Source of the DNA: Candidatus Zixiibacteriota bacterium | GTDB lineage: Bacteria; Zixibacteria; MSB-5A5; DG-27 | Length of the DNA: 64,000 nt | Reading direction: 5' to 3' | Assembly: GCA_030605835.1 (NCBI GenBank) | Contig: JAUWHO010000050.1 | Span: 1-64,000 of the forward strand | Shown: positions 9,316-18,366 of the stretch, one piece after another | How positions within the stretch are numbered: the first letter of the stretch is position 1 | Layout: every line of letters starts with the position of its first letter | Notes under the pieces: generated by a model | What the model saw: the letters and a program-made list of their open reading frames with translations, nothing else | Database searches by the model: none | Told to the model about the DNA's origin: nothing | Translations under genes and position numbers: made by a program

Positions 9316-9903
9316 ATGAAATTACCAGAACCGAGACGAAAAGGGAAACTGTCCTTGGAGGAGGCCATTGTCGCCCGGCGCTCAATTAGGGAGTTCTCCG
9401 ACCAATCCCTGACCCTTCAGGAGCTCTCCCAGCTTCTGTGGGCTGCTCAGGGTATTACCTCCCGGTGGGGCGGGAGAGCCGCCCCCTCAGCCGGTGCGCT
9501 TTTCCCGGTTGACACCTTTGTGGTGGTCGGCAACGTGGAGTCGCTGGAAGCCGGGGTTTACAAATACGGTGTCAAAGAACACAGTCTGCAGAAGACATTC
9601 TCCGGGGATGTCCGCCAGGAGTTGGCAGAAGCCTCTTTGAGCCAGGATTTCATCGCCACCGCTCCTGCCAGCGTAGTTTTAGCCGCCGTCTACGACCGCA
9701 TTACCGTCAAATATGGAAAGAGAGGGCACCGCTATACCGACATCGAAATCGGCCACATCGGGCAGAATATCTATTTGCAGGTGGAGGCTCTGGGTCTGGG
9801 CACCGTCGCCATTGGTGCCTTCCACGACGAGGAAGTCAAAAGAGCGATCCACATCTCAGAGGCAGAGCCAATATACATAATGGCCGTTGGCCATAAAACC
9901 TAA
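9316..9903 (+). CDS. SagB-type nitroreductase-family oxidoreductase
   Basis: A 195-residue FMN-dependent nitroreductase-fold protein. The N-terminal RRSIREFSDQSLTLQELS and LLWAAQGIT are typical FMN-contact elements, followed by RAAPSAGALFP (near 55-65), which resembles the SagB/ThcOx subgroup, and DIEIGHIGQNIYLQVEALGLG near 160. The substrate cannot be deduced; no azoline-peptide (thiopeptide) genes are adjacent. I chose ATG 9316 because AGAGGG lies 5 nt upstream. A TTG six codons earlier (9298) is the alternative start. It has its own promoter and sits alone ahead of glmM. Confidence 0.85.
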   Translation: MKLPEPRRKGKLSLEEAIVARRSIREFSDQSLTLQELSQLLWAAQGITSRWGGRAAPSAGALFPVDTFVVVGNVESLEAGVYKYGVKEHSLQKTFSGDVRQELAEASLSQDFIATAPASVVLAAVYDRITVKYGKRGHRYTDIEIGHIGQNIYLQVEALGLGTVAIGAFHDEEVKRAIHISEAEPIYIMAVGHKT

Positions 9904-9937
9904 CGGCCAGTATCGACCTCAGATAATCTTTACTCCT

Positions 9938-9955
9938 GACTGTCTCTGAACAGTC
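9938..9955 (+). promoter_or_regulatory. Hairpin GACTGT-loop-ACAGTC upstream of the glmM promoter
   Basis: A perfect 6-bp inverted repeat with a 6-nt loop between the nitroreductase stop and the glmM -35 box. It has no T-run, so it could be an operator or a weak terminator. Confidence 0.3.
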
Positions 9956-9957
9956 GA

Positions 9958-9986
9958 TTGACAAACTGACACCAGTTGTATATCCT
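9958..9986 (+). promoter_or_regulatory. Promoter for glmM
   Basis: Consensus TTGACA (9958-9963), 17-bp spacer and TATCCT (9981-9986), about 30 nt before the GTG start at 10023. Confidence 0.5.
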
Positions 9987-10022
9987 TTCCGTCGGACAGA
10001 TAACTCAAGAGGAACTCAACCG

Positions 10023-11381
10023 GTGGGGAAGAACTTGCTCATATCGGTTTCCGGCATAAGGGGGATTGTCGGGGCAAGGGATGGATTGACTCCGGAGTTT
10101 GTCTCTCGCTTTGCCTCTGCCTTCGGGAGCTGGTGCCGAGGAGGGAAAATCATCCTCGGGGGAGATTGTCGCACCTCGAGGGAGATGGTTCAGCAGGCGG
10201 TGACCTCCGGGCTTATGGCAGTTGGAAGCAACGTTGTCGACATCGGTATCTGTCCCACTCCGACTGTGGAACTTGCGGTGAGGAAGCTTCGAGCCCGGGG
10301 TGGAATTGCCATCACCGCCAGCCACAATCCCATTCAGTGGAACGCCTTAAAACTCATTAATGCCGGAGGCATGTTCCTCAGCGCTGAAGAGGGGGATAGA
10401 GTAAGGGAAATCTTTGAATCGGGTCAGATCAATTATCGCCCGTATAACCGACTCGGCTCGCTCAGTCTGGACATGACCCTGCTCGATTATCACCTTGAGA
10501 GGATTCTCGATCTTGAGGTGGTGAATCTACGCCTCATCAGAAAAAGGAAATACAAGGTCGTCATCGACACTGTCAATGGTGCCGGCAGTGTGATCTCGCC
10601 GGCGCTCCTGGAGGAGTTAGGTTGCCGGGTTGTTGAACTCAACACCGAGCCGACCGGCTTTTTTGCTCACCCTCCAGAGCCAGTCCCCCGGAATCTATCC
10701 CAGCTTCGGAGAATGGTCAAAGATAACGGTGCCGACATCGGCTTTGCCAACGACCCCGATGCCGATAGACTGGCAATTGTTACCGATAAGGGGGTTGCGC
10801 CCGGAGAGGAACATACTCTGGCTCTTGCCACCAAATTCATCCTGGCGAAGAAAAAGGGTCCGGTGGTCGTCAATCTCTCTACCTCCAGGATGATTGACGA
10901 TGTTGGTGCGGAATTCGAGCGCAAGGTCTATCGCACCAAGGTTGGCGAGATCAACGTCGCCTTGAAGATGAAAGAGGTCCGGGCTCCCATCGGGGGAGAA
11001 GGCAATGGAGGCGTCATTTATCCTAAGCTTCACTATGGGCGTGATGCCTTGTTGGGAATGGCTTTGGTTCTTTCCTATATGGCCGAATCCGGTGAAAGTA
11101 TTTCGGAACTTATACGGGGTCTCCCGAAGTATTATATGATAAAGGACAGGATTTCAGCCGCTCCGAAGGAGATGAAGCCTGGGCTAAAGAGACTTAGGAA
11201 ACACTTCCGCGGTGCTAAGTTTGACGAGACCGACGGATTAAAGATTGACTTGCCCGAAGGATGGTTGCATATTAGAGCATCGAATACCGAGCCGATTGTG
11301 AGGCTTCTGGCGGAGGGCAAAGCTAAGGTCTGGGCAAATGACATGATTGAAGTAGCAAAGAACATGATTGTTTGCGCTTAA
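10023..11381 (+). CDS. glmM: Phosphoglucosamine mutase (phosphohexomutase family)
   Basis: 452 residues. The alpha-D-phosphohexomutase signatures are all present: catalytic phosphoserine loop GIAITASHNP (Ser about 100), metal loop DPDADR (about 240), sugar-specificity loop GGEGNGGVI (about 325) and phosphate-binding RASNTEPIVRL near the end. The GEGNGG loop resembles GlmM and archaeal-type phosphosugar mutases. glmS lies 2.6 kb downstream, supporting a role converting glucosamine-6-P to glucosamine-1-P for UDP-GlcNAc; a phosphomannomutase side activity cannot be excluded. The start is GTG with AGAGGA about 9 nt upstream. Confidence 0.88.
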   Translation: MGKNLLISVSGIRGIVGARDGLTPEFVSRFASAFGSWCRGGKIILGGDCRTSREMVQQAVTSGLMAVGSNVVDIGICPTPTVELAVRKLRARGGIAITASHNPIQWNALKLINAGGMFLSAEEGDRVREIFESGQINYRPYNRLGSLSLDMTLLDYHLERILDLEVVNLRLIRKRKYKVVIDTVNGAGSVISPALLEELGCRVVELNTEPTGFFAHPPEPVPRNLSQLRRMVKDNGADIGFANDPDADRLAIVTDKGVAPGEEHTLALATKFILAKKKGPVVVNLSTSRMIDDVGAEFERKVYRTKVGEINVALKMKEVRAPIGGEGNGGVIYPKLHYGRDALLGMALVLSYMAESGESISELIRGLPKYYMIKDRISAAPKEMKPGLKRLRKHFRGAKFDETDGLKIDLPEGWLHIRASNTEPIVRLLAEGKAKVWANDMIEVAKNMIVCA

Positions 11382-11444
11382 GGACCCAACCAGGTTTCGT
11401 TGGCTATGACTCGTGCAATTCAAAAAGAAGGCGGCAAACATAGG

Positions 11445-12590
11445 ATGAAGCCGGAAACGACCTTAAGAGGCATTGACCTATCCTTTGCAGGAGTCCCGGA
11501 GTACGAAAGAACGAAACACGTTCACAGGTTGCACCCTTATCTGGGTAAGTTCATTCCCCAATTGGTCGAGGTCTTTCTGAGAACGTATTTCAAGACAGGC
11601 GATTCGATATTGGACCCTTTTGCTGGCTCTGGAACCACGCTTGTCGAAGCAAACATTCTGGGAATTAACTCTGTTGGAATCGAGATCTCGGATTTCAATT
11701 GCCTAATTGCCAACGTCAAGATAAGAGACTATGATATAGAAGAAGTAGAGAAAGAGATCAGGGACATACTTTACAAGACGAGACAATTCAGCCTTTGGCT
11801 TCGAGAAAAGCAAACAAGCTTCGCCCATTCCGGATTTCACAAGTATGTCAGTGATAGCGAATATCTTTCAGAATGGTTAGCGCCAAGGTCCTTGCAAGAG
11901 ATTCTCTTTTACCGAAGCCAAATATCGAACTGCAAACATCAGGACATCTTGAAGATTATCTTAAGCAGGGCTACCCGCAGTGCGCGGCTCATTACCCACT
12001 ATGACCTCGCTCGACCGAAGAAACCGGTATACGAGACATACTGGTGTATAAAACACAGAAGATACTGTGAGCCAGTACAGGAATGCTTGAAGTTCATTAA
12101 CCGATATAGTTGGGATACCATTAGACGGCTAAGAGAATTTGCAGCCCTTCGGACTGATGCCACAATGGACATTATCAGAGGAGATTCCAGACAGGTTCAA
12201 CTAGAGCGTAAGTTCGACGGCATCTTCACTTCACCACCTTATGTTGGCCTGATTGATTACCATGACCAGCACCGTTATGCGTATGAGTTATTCCCGTTCG
12301 AAGACAACGGTAAGAAGGAAATCGGTCCAGCGTCTAAGGGAAGAGGATACGAGGCAAAGGGACAATACCAAAAAGACATCTTAGCAGTTTTCAAGGAAAT
12401 CACCAGTTCACTTAAACCCGAGGCAAAGGTATTCATTGTAGTGAACGACAGAGACAACTTATATGCAGATATTGCTGAGGCCTGCCGTTTCAAATTACAG
12501 AAGGTTTACCATAGGCCGGTATTGAAGCGGACTGAAAGGGATAACGTAAGATTCTCAGAGAGCATCTACTACTTCACGGTAGGGAAATAG
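11445..12590 (+). CDS. DNA methyltransferase (SPPY class, probable restriction-modification)
   Basis: 381 residues. Near the N-terminus LHPYLGKFIPQLVE resembles motif X. Next comes the SAM-binding motif I ILDPFAGSGTT (57-65), then about 200 residues that may include target recognition, and the catalytic motif IV TSPPYVGLIDYHDQ (about 262). SPPY is common in N4-cytosine enzymes; N6-adenine is possible. The X-I-(TRD)-IV order is alpha-like. ATG 11445 follows AAGGCGG at a rather long spacing; in-frame ATG 11406 is the alternative. The stop is 2 bp from the next gene's start, so the two are translationally coupled. The pair separates glmM from glmS and looks richer in A/T and in AGA/ATA codons than its neighbours, suggesting acquisition. 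Confidence 0.8.
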   Translation: MKPETTLRGIDLSFAGVPEYERTKHVHRLHPYLGKFIPQLVEVFLRTYFKTGDSILDPFAGSGTTLVEANILGINSVGIEISDFNCLIANVKIRDYDIEEVEKEIRDILYKTRQFSLWLREKQTSFAHSGFHKYVSDSEYLSEWLAPRSLQEILFYRSQISNCKHQDILKIILSRATRSARLITHYDLARPKKPVYETYWCIKHRRYCEPVQECLKFINRYSWDTIRRLREFAALRTDATMDIIRGDSRQVQLERKFDGIFTSPPYVGLIDYHDQHRYAYELFPFEDNGKKEIGPASKGRGYEAKGQYQKDILAVFKEITSSLKPEAKVFIVVNDRDNLYADIAEACRFKLQKVYHRPVLKRTERDNVRFSESIYYFTVGK

Positions 12591-12592
12591 CT

Positions 12593-13909
12593 TTGCAGAA
12601 TCTCTTCACAAAGCTGCACGACTCGGTAAGACATCTGGAAACGCTCCACGAGGTCTTCCTAGACAGAGGTAATTTCCAGGGGAACGTGCAAGATCACCTG
12701 CTTTATATGGAGAATCTCGCGAGACTCACCGACATTTTGGCTGAGCATCAATTCGGGAAGCAACTGTACAACTCAAAAGATCGCCAGATGATTTTGGCTG
12801 ATATGATCGAGTACATATTCTTAGGGAGAGGTTACTACATTGCTGCAAAGGGGCGATATCAGCTACAGGGATTCCTGAAAGCGATCATGTACTTTGTCAA
12901 CCTTCTCATGTCATACGAGACTGTCACTGTTGAGGACAACCTGCGCGTCAAGTTGCTCGACAAGCTCAAGACCGCGATCCCTGCCGTTGAAAGCGAGGAT
13001 GACTTCGACGAGTTGCTGAGATTCCGAGGAAGGATCGGATTAGCCCGGAAAGAGTCAGACGCATCTGCCGCCTTAGACAGATACTTCGATAGCTTCCTTC
13101 CCAAGACAGCCGGTGGGCTGTGGCACGAGTTACTGGTCTACTCCTTCCTACTGCGCTATGATTTCGGGTACGTGATTCCTCTTGTTCTAACCCAAAGGTT
13201 CTTAAGCAAATTCGAGACTGTGGTCCCCCCTGATTTCCTTGTGATAACGAAGAGTAAGAATCTTTACGGCATTGAGGTGGGCATGAAAAAGGAGATCCAG
13301 TCTGGTTCATTTTCGCTCGAGACTGACATTCCCACGGCCACCATAGACACCATAAACTCCAGATCCTCAGACAGGTGCCCCATCTGCAAGAGATGGATCA
13401 TGTTTTGCCAGCCTGTGATTGACCATTACTGCGATCTTGAATATGAAATCAAGAAGGCAGAGGTGAGATGCTTGAATGAATGCAGTAAGTATTCGGAAGA
13501 GCAAATCCTGCAAGGGGCGTGTCCCTACACTAAATACCGGAGAATGCAAACAAAGCGATTCCACCACAAGTATACGGATGGGTTACACTATCACTACCGA
13601 TGCGTCCTTCAGAACCTCGACCCTACGGAAGCTACTTTTGTCAAGGAATCAAGAGATGAAGTTGCCTTAAAAACGCATTATCCGGATTACGCAGGACTTG
13701 GTAATCTGTTGAAATCCAGTAAAGACTACGTCTGGGGGATCCCACTGGACAAGACACAGGACATAGCCTCGCAAAAGCTGGGTCGCTATCTATCCCCCAT
13801 TGAGCTGTCCAAAATTAAGACGCTACTTTTCAGAAACGGTATTGAAGGGTGGGAAAAAAAATTAACCAGCATTATTTCAGAAGTCGTCGAAAAGAACGAA
13901 AATACGTAA
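12593..13909 (+). CDS. Putative restriction endonuclease-like partner of the methyltransferase
   Basis: A 438-residue protein that I do not recognise as a named family. A PD-(D/E)xK-like arrangement is visible: a possible helix Glu at 179 (GGLWHELLVYSF), PPDFLVITK with Asp214, then GIEVGMKKE with Glu228 and Lys232/233. The E-V-G-M-K spacing differs from the usual ExK. It is followed by a Cys/His-rich region with Cys at 262, 265, 272, 280, 293, 297, 310 and 337, probably metal-binding. The N-terminal 170 residues look helical. The TTG start lies 2 bp after the methyltransferase stop and TAGGGA lies about 8 nt upstream. Operon context makes a restriction enzyme the leading guess, not a demonstrated one. 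Confidence 0.6.
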   Translation: MQNLFTKLHDSVRHLETLHEVFLDRGNFQGNVQDHLLYMENLARLTDILAEHQFGKQLYNSKDRQMILADMIEYIFLGRGYYIAAKGRYQLQGFLKAIMYFVNLLMSYETVTVEDNLRVKLLDKLKTAIPAVESEDDFDELLRFRGRIGLARKESDASAALDRYFDSFLPKTAGGLWHELLVYSFLLRYDFGYVIPLVLTQRFLSKFETVVPPDFLVITKSKNLYGIEVGMKKEIQSGSFSLETDIPTATIDTINSRSSDRCPICKRWIMFCQPVIDHYCDLEYEIKKAEVRCLNECSKYSEEQILQGACPYTKYRRMQTKRFHHKYTDGLHYHYRCVLQNLDPTEATFVKESRDEVALKTHYPDYAGLGNLLKSSKDYVWGIPLDKTQDIASQKLGRYLSPIELSKIKTLLFRNGIEGWEKKLTSIISEVVEKNENT

Positions 13910-13972
13910 TATTGTATACGTAGGTTCTTTGAAGGGGTATCGTTCGTTCAATAGCATACCAGGAGTCTGAAA

Positions 13973-15799
13973 ATGTGCGGGATCATCGGATATATCGGTG
14001 AAAAGAAGGCGGTGCCGATCCTCTTAGATGGCCTAAAGAAGTTAGAATACCGAGGATATGACTCCGCCGGAATCGCCATCTTGGAAAATGGAGACTTGAT
14101 CTTCGAGAAATCCGCGGGAAAGATTGCCGCCTTAGAAGAGCTACTCTCGGGGAGGGACTTCGCCTGCACCACCGGTATCGCCCACACTCGCTGGGCCACC
14201 CACGGTGAACCCACCGACGCCAACGCCCACCCGCACCTCGACTGCAAAGGGGAGCTGGCTGTCGTCCACAACGGCATCATCGAGAACTACCGTTCTATAA
14301 AAGAGGTTCTCGAGCGCAAGGGCCACAAATTCACCACCGACACCGACACCGAGATCGTAGCTCACCTGATCGAGGAATATTATCAGGGTAACCTGGTGGA
14401 GGCCGTCAGGACCGCCATGAGTCAGGTGGAGGGCACTTACGGGATTGCGGTTCTGTCTCTGAGAAATCCTAAGGAGATCGTCGCCGCCCGCCACGGCAGC
14501 CCTCTGGTCATCGGCTGCGGGCAGGGAGAAAACTTCATCGCCTCCGATGTCTCTGCGATCCTCCGACATACGAAGAAGGTGGTCTATCTGGAAGATCGGG
14601 AACTGGCAGTGGTGACCAAGGAGGGCTTCACTATCTCCACCATAGACAACGTCGAGGTCACGCCCAAGCTGCAGGAAATATCCTGGACCTTAGACGAGGT
14701 CGAAAAGGGCGGGTTCGTGCACTTCATGCAGAAGGAGATCTTCGAACAACCCACCACTATCAGAAATGCGATGAGGGGTCGCCTGAATTACGAAGAGGGC
14801 ACCTCCCGACTCAACGGTCTGAATCTCCAGATGGATGAACTTCAGAAGATCAAGAGGGTGGTTCTAGTTGCCTGTGGAACCTCCTGGCACGCCGGACTGA
14901 TCGGCGAGTACATGATAGAGGAATTTGCACGCATCCCTGCGGAAGTCGAATATGCCTCCGAGTTCCGATATCGCTCCCCGATTATATATCCGGGGACGGT
15001 GGTCTTGGTCGTCAGTCAATCAGGGGAGACCGCTGACAGCCTGGCGGCTCTCCGGGAGGCGAAGAGAAAAGGGGCAACGGTGCTCGGCATCTGCAACGTT
15101 GTCGGTTCGACCATCGCCAGGGAGACCGATGGGGGCGTTTACATTCACGCCGGTGCGGAGATCGGGGTGGCCTCCACTAAGGCGTTTACCTCCCAGATCA
15201 CAGCCCTGGCGCTCATCACTCTTCTCTTAGCCCGTCAGAGAGATATGTCCATTGAGACCGGGCGAGAGATCCTTGATGCCTTACAGCAGGTCCCTGATCA
15301 GGTGGCTGGACTCCTCAAGAAAGAGCCGGAAATAAAGGAGCTGGCTAGGAAGTATTGCCAGACGGGCAACGCTCTCTATCTCGGACGCGGGATCAATTTC
15401 CCGGTGGCGCTGGAGGGAGCCTTGAAGCTCAAGGAGATCTCCTACGTTCACGCCGAGGGTTACCCCGCCGCCGAGATGAAACACGGCCCCATCGCCCTGA
15501 TAGACGAAAGGATGCCGGTGATAGTTCTGGCCATCAAGGACGCCATCTACCAGAAGATCATCTCCAATGTCGAAGAGGTCAAAGCCCGCAAAGGTGTGGT
15601 GATTGCGGTAGCTACTGAGGGGGACAAGCGGATTAGAGAAATGGTCGATGAAGTTTTCTACATCCCCAAAACCCACGAGATGCTCACCCCTCTTCTGTCG
15701 GTAATCCCACTTCAGCTTCTGGCCTATCATATGGCGGTCCTCCGGGGTTGCCCCGTGGACCAGCCGAGGAATTTGGCCAAGAGCGTAACCGTGGAATAG
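13973..15799 (+). CDS. glmS: Glutamine-fructose-6-phosphate aminotransferase (isomerizing)
   Basis: Makes glucosamine-6-phosphate from fructose-6-P and glutamine, the first step to UDP-GlcNAc. The 608-residue length is standard. The N-terminal MCGIIGYIG supplies the catalytic Cys2 of the glutamine amidotransferase domain (about 1-220). Two SIS isomerase domains follow (about 290-420 and 460-590), with VVSQSGETADSLAAL, IGVASTKAFTSQ and AEMKHGPIALID. The C-terminus PRNLAKSVTVE is diagnostic. ATG 13973 has AGGAG 7 nt upstream. A GC hairpin terminator follows the stop. No glmS ribozyme-like leader is apparent in the 63-bp gap before it. Confidence 0.97.
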   Translation: MCGIIGYIGEKKAVPILLDGLKKLEYRGYDSAGIAILENGDLIFEKSAGKIAALEELLSGRDFACTTGIAHTRWATHGEPTDANAHPHLDCKGELAVVHNGIIENYRSIKEVLERKGHKFTTDTDTEIVAHLIEEYYQGNLVEAVRTAMSQVEGTYGIAVLSLRNPKEIVAARHGSPLVIGCGQGENFIASDVSAILRHTKKVVYLEDRELAVVTKEGFTISTIDNVEVTPKLQEISWTLDEVEKGGFVHFMQKEIFEQPTTIRNAMRGRLNYEEGTSRLNGLNLQMDELQKIKRVVLVACGTSWHAGLIGEYMIEEFARIPAEVEYASEFRYRSPIIYPGTVVLVVSQSGETADSLAALREAKRKGATVLGICNVVGSTIARETDGGVYIHAGAEIGVASTKAFTSQITALALITLLLARQRDMSIETGREILDALQQVPDQVAGLLKKEPEIKELARKYCQTGNALYLGRGINFPVALEGALKLKEISYVHAEGYPAAEMKHGPIALIDERMPVIVLAIKDAIYQKIISNVEEVKARKGVVIAVATEGDKRIREMVDEVFYIPKTHEMLTPLLSVIPLQLLAYHMAVLRGCPVDQPRNLAKSVTVE

Positions 15800-15827
15800 A
15801 ATCAAGCGAACCTAACGCCTCTGAGCT

Positions 15828-15860
15828 AGGGCGGGAGTTACAGTCCCGCCCTATTTCTTT
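15828..15860 (+). terminator. Rho-independent terminator after glmS
   Basis: Perfect 9-bp stem AGGGCGGGA / TCCCGCCCT (15828-15836, 15844-15852) with a 7-nt loop, followed by ATTTCTTT. Confidence 0.75.
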
Positions 15861-15943
15861 GGTGGATCCAGAGATACAGCCTTTCAAAAATCCCTCCCTC
15901 TTATTATATTTACTCAAAATCTCTTCCACGCTTAGAGGTTGTC

Positions 15944-16789
15944 TTGAGCCTTAAACCTATTGGAAAAAACCACCTTCTGTTTGAGACGCTAATCCTTTCA
16001 ATCCTCGTCCTTCTCTCCTGTGCCAAAAGGATTCCACCTGAGGAGGTTTTGGAGATCCCGGAAGCACCTCGAGTTTATGACTTAGAAGTTATTAACGGCG
16101 ACGGGATGGCAACGATCGTGTGGAGCTCGGAGAAGAGAGCAGGACAGCCGATTCTCGGATACAACATATACATCTCGGGGAAAGCGAATCCTGATCTGAC
16201 GGAGGTTCGAGCTTTCAATACGGCTCCCTACCCCGGCGACACCGATGGCGATATTTCTCTGGAGACATTTGAGGCCATGCCTCTCGAGAACGGAGTGGAA
16301 TATTCCGTCTTCGTTCGCTCGGTGGGCTTGGATGGCACCGAGTCGGAGCCAACTGAAGTCCTATCCTTCGTCCCTCGAAAAGAGGGAACCTTCGTTCTGA
16401 AGCAGAATTTTCAAGCGAACGAGTCGGGCTTTGATTTCGGTAATGGGGTTAGCATTGCGGCTCGATCCGAGGGCAACGACATCTATTTTTATTCCAAGCC
16501 AGGAGAGAATGGTCTCGGCTCCCCGAAGCGCTTAGGTGGTCTGTTAAGGAAAAGCCTGTTTATGGATCTGGGCGCGAAAACCGATTTCGACAAGTTGAAT
16601 TCCTTCAAGACGGAGAACTTCTCCGGCAGGGAAAAGCTGGTGATTCATCCCGGACACGTTTATATTGTCAAAACTCGGGAGAACTGTTTCGGAAAGCTCA
16701 AGGTGGAGAGTATTCGCGGCAGGCAGGGTCAAAGAGAGGTGGTGATAAAATACTGCTTCCAGCCCAGACCGAATTGTGGGAGGTTTTGA
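15944..16789 (+). CDS. Fibronectin type III domain lipoprotein
   Basis: 281 residues. A hydrophobic N-terminus ends in the lipobox VLLSC (near residue 26), so the mature protein should be lipid-anchored. Residues about 40-140 form a fibronectin-III-like module (APRVYDLEVINGDGMATIVW, YNIYISGK, YSVFVRSVGLDG). The C-terminal half is beta-rich with no known motif. The start is a TTG at 15944 with AGAGG 5 nt upstream. It sits between the glmS terminator and the aldehyde dehydrogenase gene; the role is unknown, possibly a cell-envelope binding protein. Confidence 0.7.
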   Translation: MSLKPIGKNHLLFETLILSILVLLSCAKRIPPEEVLEIPEAPRVYDLEVINGDGMATIVWSSEKRAGQPILGYNIYISGKANPDLTEVRAFNTAPYPGDTDGDISLETFEAMPLENGVEYSVFVRSVGLDGTESEPTEVLSFVPRKEGTFVLKQNFQANESGFDFGNGVSIAARSEGNDIYFYSKPGENGLGSPKRLGGLLRKSLFMDLGAKTDFDKLNSFKTENFSGREKLVIHPGHVYIVKTRENCFGKLKVESIRGRQGQREVVIKYCFQPRPNCGRF

Positions 16790-16799
16790 GATCTAAAGC

Positions 16800-16824
16800 G
16801 GAGGGGGACAAGCCCCCTCCCTAC
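16800..16824 (-). repeat. REP-like palindrome with GTAG flank
   Basis: GGAGGGGG-ACAAG-CCCCCTCC (8-bp perfect stem, 5-nt loop) followed by CTAC at 16821-16824. Read on the minus strand this is GTAG plus palindrome, the layout of REP elements linked to RAYT transposases. Confidence 0.55.
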
Positions 16825-16828
16825 AGTT

Positions 16829-16874
16829 CGGGGTGTTGCGTCAGAAGCGAAGCGGAGGGTGTTCTGACACCCGA
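16829..16874 (+). repeat. Imperfect hairpin upstream of aldehyde dehydrogenase
   Basis: GTCAGAA near 16840 pairs with TTCTGAC near 16862, and flanking GGGT/ACCC extends the stem. It lies just before the start of the next gene and could be an mRNA leader structure or the second half of a REP-like unit. Confidence 0.4.
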
Positions 16875-16894
16875 GAACAACTTAAGAGGTCAAG

Positions 16895-18319
16895 ATGGCT
16901 GACGAATATAAGATGCTCATCGGCGGGAAATACGTCGATGCCGAGAAGAGATTCACAGTCACCGACAAATATTCCGGTGAGGTCATTGGCGAACTCCCGG
17001 TAGCCGATGAACGGATCTACGAAAGTGCGATAGAGACCGCCCAGCGAGGTCTCGAAGAACTCTCGGCTCTACCGGCTCACCGGCGGGCTTTGATCCTGCA
17101 AAAAATCTCCGAAACCCTCCAGGAACAAAAGGAAGAGTTTACCGGAGTATTATGTCAGGAGGCGGGTAAACCGTATAAATATGCCTCTGTGGAGGTCTCT
17201 CGCGCCATCGAGACTTTCAAATTCGCCTCCGAGGTGGCAAAGTCAATCCACGGGGAGACGGTACCTCTGGATGCCGCCACCGGTTCTGAAAATCGGATGG
17301 GCTTCTACCTCCGGGAACCATGCGGAATTGTCGGCGCCATCACCCCCTTCAACTATCCTCTCAATTTAGTCGCTCACAAGCTAGCACCCTCGTATGCAGC
17401 AGGATGTTCTGTCGTCCTCAAGCCCGCAAGCTTTACTCCGTTATCGTCGCTGCGATTGGCCGAAGTGGCCCTGGAGGCGGGGTTACCAGAAAAGGCAATA
17501 AACGTCATCTACGGTCCCGGAAGCACCGTCGGAGAGTGGCTCTCAAAGGATGAACGATTAGCCGCTCTCACCTTCACCGGAAGCCCGCCGGTGGGGAGGA
17601 GAATCAAGGAGCTGTCAGGGCTCAAGAGAGTTATTCTGGAACTGGGTTCAAACTCCGCCGCCATAGTCGAACCCGACGCTGATCTGGAATTCGCAATACC
17701 ACGCTTGGTCACCGGAAGTTTTGCCTACTCCGGGCAGGTCTGCATTTCGGTGCAGAGAATCTACCTCCAGGAAAAGATCTTCGAGAGTTTCCTGGAAAGA
17801 TTTGTTGACAAGACCAGAAAATTGAAAATCGGGCCACCGGAAGATGAAGCCACCGACATCGGTCCGATGATAAGCGAGGGAGAGGCCAAGAGGGTTCAGT
17901 CCTGGATTGAGGAGGCGGTGTCTGCGGGAGCCAAAGTTGTTACCGGGGGCAAGAGAGAGAGCGTTATCTATCATCCCACGGTTTTAACAGAAGTGAAACC
18001 CGACATGAAGGTCGTCAACAAGGAGGTCTTCGGTCCGGTGGTCTGTGTTACTCCATACGACAGTTTTGAAGATGCCCTCCGGATGGTCAACGATTCCACA
18101 TACGGCCTGCAGGCTGGTGTCTTCACCAGAGACGTAAACAAGGCCTTCAAAGCCATTAAAACCCTCAAAGTCGGTGGGGTGATAATCAACGATTATCCCA
18201 CCTATCGTGCCGACAACATGCCTTATGGTGGCGTGAAGGAGAGCGGCCTCGGTCGTGAAGGCTTGAAATTCGCGGTGGAGGAGCTCACCGACATCAAGAT
18301 GGTAGTGTTCAATCTATAG
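16895..18319 (+). CDS. NAD(P)-dependent aldehyde dehydrogenase
   Basis: A 474-residue ALDH-superfamily enzyme oxidising an aldehyde to a carboxylate. Visible motifs are the cofactor-region GAITPFNYPLN (about 152), LKPASFTPL (about 177), TFTGSPPVGRR (about 226), general-base Glu in VILELGSNS (about 248) and the catalytic cysteine in YSGQVCISVQR (about 281). The pattern resembles the lactaldehyde dehydrogenase and non-phosphorylating GAPDH branch, but the substrate is not fixed by sequence. ATG 16895 follows AAGAGGT. The stop codon TAG is the first triplet of a short G-rich tandem array. Confidence 0.9.
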   Translation: MADEYKMLIGGKYVDAEKRFTVTDKYSGEVIGELPVADERIYESAIETAQRGLEELSALPAHRRALILQKISETLQEQKEEFTGVLCQEAGKPYKYASVEVSRAIETFKFASEVAKSIHGETVPLDAATGSENRMGFYLREPCGIVGAITPFNYPLNLVAHKLAPSYAAGCSVVLKPASFTPLSSLRLAEVALEAGLPEKAINVIYGPGSTVGEWLSKDERLAALTFTGSPPVGRRIKELSGLKRVILELGSNSAAIVEPDADLEFAIPRLVTGSFAYSGQVCISVQRIYLQEKIFESFLERFVDKTRKLKIGPPEDEATDIGPMISEGEAKRVQSWIEEAVSAGAKVVTGGKRESVIYHPTVLTEVKPDMKVVNKEVFGPVVCVTPYDSFEDALRMVNDSTYGLQAGVFTRDVNKAFKAIKTLKVGGVIINDYPTYRADNMPYGGVKESGLGREGLKFAVEELTDIKMVVFNL

Positions 18320-18345
18320 GGAACAGGGGACAGGAAACAGGGAAT
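18317..18345 (+). repeat. Short degenerate G-rich tandem array on a stop codon
   Basis: About four copies of a 7-8 nt unit of the form (A)ACAGGG(G) start exactly at the TAG stop of the aldehyde dehydrogenase gene. Confidence 0.5.
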
Positions 18346-18366
18346 TATTCGTAAACCATCACCTCC

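Noticed and set aside
13913-13972. glmS ribozyme or riboswitch upstream of glmS
   Set aside because: The gap is only 63 bp and shows no conserved ribozyme core.
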